From Symbiodinium natans (lineage: Eukaryota; Sar; Dinophyceae; Suessiales; Symbiodiniaceae): DNA of 64,000 nt. Below are positions 30,026 to 42,600 of this stretch, in pieces; position 1 is the first letter of the stretch; each line of letters starts with the position of its first letter. The notes beneath the pieces were generated by a model. It had not been told where the DNA came from and ran no database searches. It saw nothing but the letters and a program-made list of their open reading frames with translations. Position numbers and translations under genes: made by a program. The stretch is taken from the NCBI GenBank assembly GCA_905221605.1, contig CAJNDS010002302.1, forward strand, positions 27,501 through 91,500, read 5' to 3'.

Positions 30026-33000
30026 CTGCGGGTAATGACAGGGTCCTCGCGAATGGATACTGTTGGCAAGGAGCTACTACCGGCTGAAGTAGGCTGGCTG
30101 CGGTTGGCGGCATGGAGAAAACGACAAGCCGCGCCATACCTGCACCTGCCACGCAACCAAAACCTGCAAGGCTTCGAACTAGTTCTACTGCGACTCCGAG
30201 GACGAGCTTGACTGCGCGGCCTCTCACCTCTAGAACCTTCACGATGGCATCCTTCGTCCCCATCGGGGCCGGGATCGTTGTACATTTCGTCCCAATCAGG
30301 GCCAGGATCGTTGTACATTTCACAAGCCAAAGCAAAGTCTGTGATGCCGTGATCAGAAGCAAACTCCGCGACGTCTGCACCATACCCCATGGCGCCAGCC
30401 CCTGCCGGGAGTTTGGCACGAGGAGCGAGGTTGAGAAGAGCCTTCAGTCAGCCAGGTTGCTGCTTGAGCCAACAATCAATCGCACGAAGTTCCCAGCTAT
30501 CAGGCTGTCAACCTTCGATCAATCGAACTTACCCTGAACCCTTCACTTCACAGACATGAAAGCCCTCGAAACCGTAAACGCTTAGCCTGAAGCCCTCAAA
30601 AGCCCTGAGCCCTTAAAAGCTGCAAGCCCTATAAAGAACCCTTACACCCTTCAACCCAAGACCCCAACAAAAACCTGACACCCTAAGCACTAAGCCCTTA
30701 AACCCTTAAAGCCTTAAACCCTGAATCCCTCACACCCTATAGGGCACTATAAACCCTAAACCCTAAACCCTAAACCCTAACCCCTAAACCCTAAACCCTA
30801 AACCCTAAACCCTAAACCCTAAACCCTAAACCCTAAACCCTAAACCCTAAACCCTAAACGAAATCGGAGGCCCTCGCGCCAGGGGCCGGTGTGTTGGCCG
30901 GCGCGGTCCCCGGTGGCCCTGGTCCTGGGATCTCACCTGAGGGAGGGGCCGCAGAAAGCCATAAGGTAGGGCTCGTTGGGCTTGAGGTTGGGGTTTAGGG
31001 TTTAGGGTTTAGGGTTTAGGGTTTAGGGTTTAGGGTTTAGGGTTTAGGGTTTAGGGTTTAGGGTTTAGGGTTTAGGGTTTAGGGTTTAGGGTTTGGGGTT
31101 TAGGGTTTAGGGTTTGGTGTTTGTGGTTTGGGGTTTGGGGTTTAGGGTTTAGGGTTTAGGGTTTGGTGTTTGTGGTTTGGGGTTTGGGGGTTTGGGGGTT
31201 TGGGGTTTGGGGGTTTGGGGGTTTGGGGGTTTGGGGCTTTGGGGTTTTGGCGGTTATAAAAAGCATTCGTTCCGAAGGAAGTATGACGGGATCCTCACTG
31301 CAAGCAAGGGCTTGAGGGTTTGGGGAAATTTTGGCTCTAGGGTTTTAGGTTTGGGGTTAAGTGTCTTAGCCTTAGAGACTGAGGTGTTTTTAAACCCTAA
31401 ACCCTAAACCCTAAACCCTAAACCCTAAACCCTAAACCCTAAACCCTAAACCCTAAACCCTAAACCCTAAACCCTACTTTAGGGTCTCTGAGTGTTGTTG
31501 TGGGTTTCGGGCTTTGGGACTCTGGGCCTTGGGGCTGAAGACATGTAGGGTTTGGGGGCTTTACTTGGAGGTTCATGAAACGTAGTAATCCAATTATAAC
31601 TGTATACTTATAACCCAAGTATAACTGTATACTTATAACTGTATACTTATAACCCAACTATAACTGTATACTTATAACCCAAGTATAACCCTACTAGGGT
31701 ACTTGAGGGGCTTATAGGTGGGTTATAACTGCACGTTTGTCATTTTGCTGTTTCTGGACTCGCCTCGTTTCCAAAAAAGACGTCCGGTCAGAGCGAAACG
31801 CGTTTCAAAAGGTTTAGGAACTTAGGGTCTAAGGCTTAGGGGTTGGGATCTCAGAAAGAGATTTTGGAATAAGGTTCAGGTGTACGCAATAAGAAATTAG
31901 GGGGTCGCGGTAGGACTGGGCGCACTTTGAGCACAAGGCTTGAAGCTGTACATGGGGCTTGAGTGGTGCGGGTCGAGCAGCTTGCTGTGGAACCCTAAAC
32001 CCTAAACCCTAAACCCTAAACCCTAAACCCTAAACCCTAAACCCTAAACCCTAAACCCTAAACCCTGAACCCTGAACCCTAAACCCTAAACCCTATGTGG
32101 GCGTACGAGAGTTGCTTTTGTATGGTGTTTGCCGAATGCCACCCCTTGAAGTTCTCGAGCTGTCTGCCAGGGCTGCCAGGGGCAAAGGGTACCCCCTTAA
32201 GAAGAGGTTTAGAGTTTAGGGTTTAGGGTTTAGGGTTTAGGGCTTTAGGGTTTCAAGGGCTTAGGGTAAAACAATGCCGAGATACAGCTCAGGGATTGAC
32301 GGGGGTCTTGGAGGACTGGCTGTGCCCACTTCCATACCGCATTGTCACATAGAGACCCTCCCAGCGCTCGTAAGATAGGTCTCCAAGTCCTAAACTCCAA
32401 ACCCCAAACCCCAAACCCCAAAACCCCAAAACCCCAAAACCCCAAACCCCAAATCTACACCAGCCACGTTGTCAACGTTTCGGCAGCCAAAGGTTCACGT
32501 TGGTGTAAACCCAAAACGACACAGCTGACTCTTGAACCTGAAACGGGGGTTTCCGAAAATAGGGTTAAGAGCTTAGGGTTTCAATGCATTCTTCTGCGGG
32601 GCATCTTTTGAAGGTTACCCCCACCCCCTCCCCCCACCCCCCCCAATCCTGAAACCTTGGCTCGTCCCTTGGGGCAGGGTTCAAGGTTCGGGATTTCGAG
32701 CTTTGTCTAGGATTCAGGATGCACAGTTTCTATATTCCCCTTAGAACCTCAGCAAAAATGATATTTCTAATATCCTCTTGGGTTTTATATAATTTCTATA
32801 TTCCCCTTAGAACCTCAGCAAAAATGATATTTCTAATATGCTCTTGGGTTTTATATAAACAAAACAAAAAATAATTCCCAAGGGGGCTTTCGAGGTGACC
32901 AAGCTGCCTCCCAGCATGTCGCGCGTGATGGTCTGCGGGGTTTGCGCCTGGCACAGGTGCCAAGGTCATCTGGGGTTTCGGGTTTAGGGTTTAGGGTTTA

Positions 33001-33616
33001 GGGTTTAGGGCTAACATCGAAGTACTTTTTTGGGTACGCTTGTGCAGGCTCATACGATAAGCATTGAACACGAATGCTATTCTGGAGCGCAGTTTGATTA
33101 TTGGGGTTTATCAGCTCACCCCCCCCCCCCCCGTAGTTAACCTGGTTTTAACCCAAGTAATCAATCGCTACCCATGAACATCATGAGTACGCATAACTAA
33201 CCGCCAATGCCACTCAACTTTAGGGTTTAGGGTTTAGGGTTTAGGGTTTCGGGGGCAAGCTGGTTCTGAGTTAGAAATCTGCAAAACGACTACCCTACGT
33301 ACCAGAACTCCCTCCTATGAACCACTTGATGCTCCGTGGGCACGCAGAAGGGTTGAGAACAAACAAGGTTATAACCGGTAGGACTGTAGTTCCCTATTTT
33401 TAGAACTATCCATGCACCTCTAAGTACACAACCCTAAGCCCCTCAAGCCGTCAACCCTGAACTTCAAGCCCCTATACAGACAAAACCCTCAATCCTCCTC
33501 AGAACCAGCGAGAAAAAAACCCGGGGGCATCTAGGTGACCCGGCCGCAGCCGAAGGCAGCGCGGTGGCAAGGTTGACAGACGCCCTGCGATTCCCAAGAT
33601 GAGAGAAAGGGAGAGA

Positions 33617-33650
<34 letters not shown>

Positions 33651-36600
33651 CGGAGACAAAGACAGGGACAGGGACTTGACGGAGATGAGACAGAGATGAG
33701 AGAGAGAGAGCGAGGGATGAGAGCGAGAAAGAGAAAGATAAAAGGAGAGAGAGAAAGGGATACATATATATATATATATAGAGAGAGAGAGTACCTCCCC
33801 GCCCTGGAGAATCTCCCTCTGGAGGGTGATGGGCTCAAATTTCAAGTGGTTTTGGTGCATGTGAATGTCTAGTCTGTGAAGGCTTAAGATTTCCACATGC
33901 AGAGCGTGAGCGTTTGACATGCCTCCAGATGTATCATCTTGGCTCGAGCCAAGTGCATTAGGAGTCATAGTATGAGTAATTCAATTGTCGCATTCTTGCT
34001 TCTCAGAATCTGTTCGCTTTATTTTGTGAGTTGGTACGTAATCTTTGCTGGAAAGCAATTCTTTTCTAGCAGGGGGCCGGAGCGGGAAGGCGGAGGGAGG
34101 GGCGGGAGGAAGCGGGCGGGCTGATCTACAGCCTAAAGACCCTAAACCCTAAACCCGAAACTCGAAACCCTAAACCCTAAACCCTTAAGACTTCACGGTT
34201 TGCGCGAAAGATTCAGAGCCAAGGGCTCGAAGGACCAGAGGCCCTCGGCTGGGGGCCTCTGTGGAGAAGGAGGCACATCAGCAGCCTTTCAGAGCTTTCT
34301 AGGGGGTTTAGGGCATTTAGGGTTTAGGGTTTAGGTTTTAGGGTTTTGGGCTTCGGGTCGAGGGTTTAGGGCTTTAGTGAGAGGTTTAGGGCTCAGGGTT
34401 TAGGGCTCCCCTCCTGTAGAAGACCAAGGCATGATGCAGCGAGTCTGGCGCTTGTAGAAGGGTTTAGGGTTTAGGGTTTAGGGTTTAGGGTTTAGGGTTT
34501 AGGGTTTAGGGATTCCAGGGAGGGTGAAGGCCTACTTGGAGGTTCATATGGATACTTCTACGTAAGGCTACAAGCAGGGAAACTAAGGTTACAACCACAA
34601 CAACGGCACTTATAATCTTACTTAAGAGTACCCATGAACCTCCAAGTAGACGTAAGCTTTTCGGTGTAGGGCCCCAAGCCCCGCCGAAATCCTCTCCACC
34701 CCTAAGCCCTACACAAAAAAAAGGGATAGGGTTCAGGGTTTAGGGTTGGGACATTCCCCCTTATAATGACAATCCTTAGTAGGGATTCTAATAGGCTAAG
34801 GACTGCCAGAAAAAGGGGGAACATCCCAAGCTTAGGGTCATAACCCTGTGCCTGAGATCTGATCCACCACTCCAACATCAACCCGAGTTTGGAGCTCAGA
34901 GCTCGGGATGTCGTGCTTTGGGCTTTGGGCTTCGGACTCGAAATTGGTTTAGGGTTTAGGGTTTAGGGTTTAGGGTTTAGTGTTCAGGGTTTGGGGTTTA
35001 GGGCTTAGGGTTGCTACCTCGAAGATCCTTCGCCCTGAAGCCTTTAGCCGCCGTGCCTCTGGTGGCACTGGCGGCACCAGCGGCGCCACTGCTGGTGGCT
35101 TCGCCGGCGCCGGCGCTGGCAAGGGTTTGCGGGCTTTGATCAGGGTTTTGGGTTTGGGGTCTCGGGTTTAGGGCTAGGGTTTAGGGTTTAGGGTTTAGGG
35201 TTTAGGGTTTAGGGTTTAGGGTTTAGGGTTTAGGGTTTAGGGCTTAGGGTTTAGGGTTTAGGGTTTAAGGTTTAGGGTTCAGGGTTTAGGGTTCAGGTTT
35301 CAGGGTTCAGGTTTCAGGGTTCAGGGTTTACGGAGGTTTGCGTTGGGCATGTAAGGGTTTTAGTATATCTGGTGGGAGCTCCTTTTTGCAAGTATCTCTG
35401 TTTCAATGGATTCTAAACACCAAACAAGCGGCACAACTAAATCTGCAGCTGATTTGAGATTCTGGTCTATACAAGGGGCACGCAAACACACCCACACTCG
35501 GGAAATAACACATCTGCGTTCAGGGGCCCTTAACGTACTTGGAGGTTCAGGGTACTTACAACCCAACTATAAGTGTAGTTATAACCCACTTATAAGCCCC
35601 TGAAGCACCCGAATTGGGTTAGAAATGGGGTATAAGTACAGTTATGATTGGGTTACTAAGTACCTGGAACCTGCAAGTAAACCCTAAACCCTAAACCAAA
35701 ACCCTACCATGTGAGCTGCCTATGCGCGTTACGAATTCTGAGACACCGCGCCACAAGCACCCACCTGCGCACTCAGTACCAAGTCGACCCCTAAACCCTA
35801 AACCCTAAACCCTATAACCCTAAACCCTAAACCCTAGACCCTAAACCCTAAACCCTGAACTCAGAAAGGGAAAACAAAAACCAAGGGACCTCTCTAGGAA
35901 ACAGGCCCAGCCACCTGGCGCCATCACAGGAGAGGCGGATGGAGGCCTCAGTCTGCGTCCTATAGGGAGTTTTAGGTGGTTTAGGGTTAGGGTTTGGGGT
36001 TTAGGGTTTAGGGTTTGGGGTTTAAAGGTTTCGAGGTCGGTGGCCTCTTGATCTGTTGCCCTTATACCTTAATATAGCCCCTATTCTCTAATATGAACCC
36101 CGAATATCATGCCTCTTATTATATCACAGAAGCCCTACTTACAGAGGCCACCAACCCATAGAGGGTTTAAAGGTTTGGAGATCTAGGGTTTTGGGGTTGT
36201 TCAGGGTTTAGGGCTTCGGCTTCAGAGTCTATGGGTTTTGAACTGATTTGGGCTTTCTAAGGTCTAGGGGTTTAGGGTTTTTGTGGTCTATTTTAGGATC
36301 CAGGGTTCAATGGTTGAGTTCGGGGCTTCGGGGTGCTGTGGCTTTGGCCAAGGGGCGTCCGCAGCGTGAAGGACGGATGCTATGCGGCAGCATGTGAGTA
36401 GTTCCGTAAATCAGGGCTAGTGTTGGGGGGGTCCTGATTTCAAGGGCTGATGTAGAGAACTACCCACGTTGACGCAAGAACTGTTCCCTCCGTCTGAGAT
36501 GCCACACTGTAGGCTGGCAGTGGGTTGCTCCTGCGCAGGAAAGTGCAGGCACATGTTAAGTAAACCCTAAACCCTAACCCCTAAACCCTAAACCCTAAAC

Positions 36601-39600
36601 CTTAAACCCTAAACCCTAAACCCTGAACCCTAAACCCTAAACCCTAACCCGAATCCCTAAAATCAGGGATTACTGCACCTTAAGCCGCCAAAAAGGCCGA
36701 GCATAATAGCTCAAGCTTGGATACTTTCAAGGCTGGAAAACTGTGTAGAATTGCTAGGCTGCCCAGTAACCTAGGCTTAAAACGGGTGCCCTGTTTTGCT
36801 TAAAGGGGTTATAAGGGAACCTAAACCCCCCAAAAAGTGAATAAGGATACTACTGGGCATCCTAGATTGTGTAGTTCTATCCCACCCAAGACGGTTGGAA
36901 TTGGTCACTTCTCTAAGATATGGTCCTTGTGGGGTTACTACTTCACGGCGGCCTCGAATATCTAGGGTACCCCAACAAAAAGGGACCAGATTGTTGAGAG
37001 CTGACCATATAAGTCGACAGAGGGCTGAAGGGTTTAGGGTTTAGGGTTTAGGGTTTAGGATTTAGGGCTTAGGGTTTAGGAGTCGTTTTTTTAAGTCATA
37101 TAAGTGAAGAAGTGCCATGGACCTCCAAGTATCTCTGTGCCCGATCTGTGTCTGATAAGTCGACAGAGGGCTGAAGGGTTTAGGGTTTAGGGTTTAGGGT
37201 TTAGGGTTTAGGGTTTAGGAGTCGTTTTTTTTTTTTTACCCCAAACCCCAAACCCCAAACCCCAAACCCCAAACCCCAAACCCCAAACCCCAAACCCCAA
37301 ACCCAACCCAAACCAACCCCAAACCCCAAACCCCAAACCCCAAACCCCCAAACCCCCAAACCCCCAAACCCCCAAACCCCAAACCCCAATGCCTTTGCCA
37401 TCTCGGGCACGGGAGGGTGAGGTGGTGGCGGAGGCGGAAGATGGGGCACCTCCACAGTAGCTGCTTCATTGTTGGGGGCATATTAAAAGTTATCATTAAA
37501 AAAACCTTATTGGGAATTTAAGATGACAAAAATGCAAAAATCACAACCAACAAGGACCCCGCAGGTCTTGAGGGGTTTGGAGCTTGAGGCAGGGATTCAG
37601 AGTTTAGGGTTCAGGGGTTAGGGCTAGGGTTCGACTAGGGTTTGGGCGTTTTATTGTCTAGGGTTTAACTAGGGTTTCGCGTTTAGGGTAGGAATTTTAA
37701 GGAATAGATTTAGAGCCTAAGGGTTTGAGGCACAATGCAGAGCTGTCTATGATGGCGCTGCGAGTGGTCTCCGGGGCTGGTCCGTTGGGGCAGTGGACGA
37801 CCCTCGTGGCTTAATGTCTACTTCTGGGGTGCAGGGTTATCAACCTTAGAGCAACAAACGAATGTTCGAACCAGCCAGAGCGATCGTAGCTACCGCACTC
37901 ACCCCCCCCCCCTTTAAAAGTAGTATAACTACCCGCCAAGTATATAGAACGTGAAGGGCTCATCCTCGAATTTCTGGACAACAAACACCTTGTGATTTTA
38001 TATGCCTGTAGGGGCTTCTTGGGCTTCAGGTCTAGGTCCTGTAGACAAATGTATAGGTCTTGGATTACTTTAAGGTTCAGGGTTTACCCCATAGTAGCTA
38101 TACTCCCCAAAGAACCTGAAAAACATAATATGGATGATATCCTCTTAAGTTTTATACAGACAAAAACAAAATAATTCCCGAGGGGGATATAGGTAGCACT
38201 TTCGATTCTCAAGGAATAACCGGACAAGCCACAAATTGGCGTGCACCCAAAAAACGCGCTTCAAGAGACGCTGAACCCGAAGACCCGCAGCACAAGGCTT
38301 GTTTCACAAGGGGCTCCCTTTTGTAGGGTTTAGGGTTTAGGGTTTAGGGTTTAGGGTTTAGGGTTTAGGGTTTAGGGTTTAGGGTTTAGGGTTTAGGGCC
38401 AGTTTATGGTTTAGGATCCCAAGAAGCCACATAAACATCAGGAGTCTACAAACATGGTTTTTCCGCAGTCCCCCTCATGGGGGCCCGTATACGCCCAAAG
38501 TAGGATCTTTTATGTTTGTCTGGTTTTAGAAGGCCCTAACATTGGGGGTCCTGATAGGGCTTAGGGTTCGTAAGGGCTTCCAGTATCGAAAACCAGTACA
38601 TACCCTGCTTGCTAAGGGCCTACTTTGAGAAACCCGTATCATGCAGACACCACAAAAACATATCAAGTGCCTTGAAAGACCCGTAAAAACTAAACCCGAA
38701 ATCCGAACACTCCCACCCCCACCTCCCCACCCCTCGACTGTGTCCGTAAGCCCTCAACCTTAACCCCGAACCCCCTAAACCCTACCCCTCAACAACTTCC
38801 CGGTCTTCTGCCAGGTTACCGGCGGGCGCAGGCCCGCTGCCTCCACGGCCAGTGTGTAGTGGGGTTTAGAGTTTAGGGTTTAGGGGTCTGATGCAGCTAA
38901 TTGGACCGGAAGGGTTTTGGGGTCTTAGGGCTTTAGGGTTTAGGGTTTAAGGTTCTGGGAGGACCCAAAATCCCTACTGTGTAGCCACCCCGGCGCTTGG
39001 GATGCAGCACCCAAAATAGTCTGCATAATTCGGTTTAGGGTTTAGGGTTTAGGGCGTGCCAAACGGAAGCGCGCTTTGGGAGCGCGCAGTAGTCTGCAGA
39101 CCTACCCACCCCAAGACCGCCCACTTACAACTCTCAAGGAGTTAAGACCTTCTTCTATTTTTTACAAAGCAGCACATGGGTCAGCACTCACGCCCTTTCG
39201 AGACCTCCACAAGTGCGTGGACAGCTTGGGTTGGGCCAGGGAAGGCAGGGCCACGGAAACAGGGCAGGCCAGGCTGGCGGGGGTGCGTGGGCCGGCCAGG
39301 GAGGCAGGAAGACACCAGTACCAGCAGATAGCAGCAGAGGGCAGTTCCGGGCCACAGCCCTGCCTGCCCGCAACTTGGATTGGCGCAAAGGGGCTAAGGC
39401 CAGGGAGGCAGGGCCAGGAACACAGGACAAAGGCAGTGCGGACAGGATTTAGGGCTTAGGGCTTAGGGCTTAGGGTTTAGGGTGCGCAATGCGGGGGGGG
39501 GGGGGACGAAGAGGGGGTTCCGAAAAGTCGGGGATCCTACGATGAGGACCATCGTAATTCTGGACGTAAGCTACCTGGCTGGGGGTCAAAAATCGCAAAA

Positions 39601-42600
39601 CCCCAAGCCCCAATTCCCTAAACCCTAAACCCCAAGCCCTAAACCCTAAACCCTAAACCAGCAACCCCAAACCCCTATAAGCCACAATTCCTAAAGAACC
39701 AGCTTTGGGCTTTGGCTTCGGTTGAACCTGCGACCTTTGGAATTGCACCTAAGGGTCTAAATGGATTTAGTAGAGGGTTCAGGGTTTAGGGTTTCGGGCT
39801 TAGGGTTTAAGAATTAGGGTTTAGGATTTAGGGTTTCGGGTTTAGGGGTAGGGGTAGGTTTGGGATTTAGGATTTAGGATTTAGGATTTAGGCTTTAGGA
39901 TTTAGGATTTAGGGTTTAGAGTTTAGGGTTTGGGGTTTAGGGTTTAGGGTAATCCCAACTCAGAAACCCTCAGCCCCCGAGTGAAGAGCTTTCACTGATC
40001 CAATTGGAAGCCTTCAGGCTACACACCCTGTGAACAGTGGACTCAACAATTCGCAGCCCTAAACCTTTCAACCCTGAAAGCCTAAGCCTCAAACCCTAAA
40101 CCATAAACCCTAAACCTAAACCCTAAACCTTAAACCCTAAACCCTAAACCCTGAAAGCCTAAGCCTCTACAGCGCTATCAGCCCACTGGAACGGGGCTGC
40201 AAGCTCCTAGCAGCCCCCTCAAGTCACCCAACGCCACTGGAACCGGCAACCCCTACAAACAACCCTAAACCCTGAACCCCAAAACTTCAACCCCTAAACC
40301 CTAAACCCTAAACCCTAAACCCTAAAGCCCAAACATCAAACCCTACGTAACTTCCTTGCCAAGCCTGGCCGAGGTCCGGGGGCACGTCCGGCCTCGGTGG
40401 TACGTCGTTAGTTATAGAGCTGGGGTTGTGGGGAGGGTTTAGGGTTTAGGGTTTGGGGTTTAGGGTTTGGGGTTTAGGGTAAAAGGTTGTAGGTTCTACT
40501 TGGGGGTCCCTGGATGCAACTGTGCTTGCAGGTGAACTGCTGCTGTTCGCGGGCTCTGTTTCAGCCATAAACCCTAAACCCTAAACTGACCAAACACCCT
40601 CTTTGTGCTTTTGGTTCTACGCTGACTAACGAATTTTCAGGCCCAAGCCCTAAACACGAAGAAGACAAAGGGTAGCAGACTGCATATCTCCAACCCCATA
40701 GCCCCTTTCTTGCCCCAAAGACTCCCCCAAAGCTTGAAGACCCGTTTAGGGTTTAGGATTCAGGGTTTAGGGCTACTTGAAGGTTCATGAGTAGTGAACC
40801 TCAAGGAGTTTCGGGCCCAGGGAAGGGTAAAACCACTTAGGGAGGCGCCCAAAACCCTTAACTTCACAGCCCCCAACCCCCTAAACCCTAAACCCCAAAC
40901 CCTAAACCCAAAGATCACTCCATCCGCCCTCAAGACCTGGAAGCCCTAACCAAAACAACAGAGTTGAAAGGATCATAGGCAGTTACAAGAAAGCCTAAAA
41001 CACCAAACCCTAAACCCGAAACCCGAAACCCGAAACCCTAAACCCTAAACCCGAAATACAGGATCCCCCGCCCCCAAGAAGCGATGACTTAAACAGTAGT
41101 AGGGAACATTTGCGGTCTTACCCCCCCGTAGGAAAGAGGTTCAGGGAGCCGGCTAGAAGGGTTTAGGGTTTCGGGCCCTTTTCAAGCCGACCAGGAAGTT
41201 ATCAAACTGCCCAAGCTCGTACCTAGACTAGGGGTATAAGGACCCCTAGAAGGGACCCTTAATCATCTTATTCCCTAGAAAACCTTTTTTTTAGCCCCTT
41301 TATATACCTTACAGAGTCCCTACGTGCCTAAATAACCCCTAAATAACCCCTAAGGTCCCTTATAAGGGTCCCTCCCTTTTGTCCCTTGACTAGAAACCCA
41401 AACCCCAAACCCAACAAACCCTAAACCCAACAAACCCTAAACCCCAAAGACTGCTCAGAATCCCAGCTTTCACCTTCCCAAGCCCAGCCCTAAAGCCTGA
41501 ATCCTAGACCCTTAACTGGGGTAGGTGTAAGGGTATTTAGAATAAAACATTATGTTCAAACCTACCCCCTGTTAACCCTCAACCCTGAATCCTAAACCCT
41601 CAACCCTAAAACGGTAGCCCTAAACCCTAGACCTCTACACCTCTAAACCCCTAAGCCCCTAAGCCCCTAAACCCCTAAACCCCTAAACCCCTATACCCCT
41701 AAACCCCTCAACCCCTAAACCCCTAAACCCTCAACCTCCACAGCAGCCCTTGTAGGGCCCGGGCGGTGCGGCTGGCGCAGACGGGGCGCCGACCGGCACA
41801 GCAGGTGGTCCAGGGGCTTCGGCCTGGCTTGCCCAAAGAACCCTAAACCCTAAACCCGAAACGCTAAACACTGAGGGTTTAGGGTTTAGGATGAGGGTTT
41901 AGGATTTAGGGAGGCCTCCAAGCTCCTGACTGAGGAGAGGTTGGAGGGCGCTTGGGGGGAGTCTGAAAAAATATAGAATATCCCCTAAAGCCCTACACCC
42001 TAAACCCTAAAATCTAAACCCTAAAACCCTAAAACCCTAAAGCCCGAAAACCCTAGAACCCTTGACGGGTCCCATGATCCGAATCGTCTGCTTTTTTAGG
42101 GTTTAGGATTTAGGGTTTGGAGTTTCGGCGTACTTATGGCCCAATTACAAGTATTAAAAGTGTGGATAGAACCCACCTGAAAGGCCCCTTAACTTAAGTA
42201 CCCTCGTCGGGGTATATTTGGTTATCAGTAACCCAAACCCTAAACCGTAAACCCTAAACCCTAAATCCCCAGAATTGGGTTCCTAAGTACTACGAACCTC
42301 CAAGTGTACATCCCCCTATACGTAGCCCTTCAAGGGATTGTCTGGGGACCCTAATTTTTCCCCCGTCCCTAGAAGATCCTAAACTCTGAAACCCTGAAAT
42401 CCAGAAACCCAGAAACCCAGAAACCCTGAAACCCTGACCCTAAACCCTAAACCCTAAACCCTAAACCCTAAACCCTAAACCCTAAACCCTAAACCCTAAA
42501 CCCTAAACCCTAAACCCTAAACCCTAAACCCTAAACCCTAAACCCCCTTGCGCCTGCGGCGCGGGAGGCACAGCCGGCTCTTCCTTCTTCTTCTTCGTCA

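Noticed and set aside
29781-30419. 212-codon minus frame as a single gene
   Set aside because: Its first two thirds lie out of frame with the CCCH finger; only the last ~81 codons are kept, joined through the 55-nt intron.
30112-30537. 141-codon plus frame opposite the finger exon
   Set aside because: Antisense shadow; the zinc-finger cysteines and splice sites are on minus.
33464-33968. Leu/Ser-rich 88-145-codon frames
   Set aside because: Translate the (GA)n microsatellite; only the small island at 33540-33584 looks coding.
39076-39459. 127-codon plus frame as a gene
   Set aside because: Plus strand, repeat composition, no splice context or family; kept only as a repeat.
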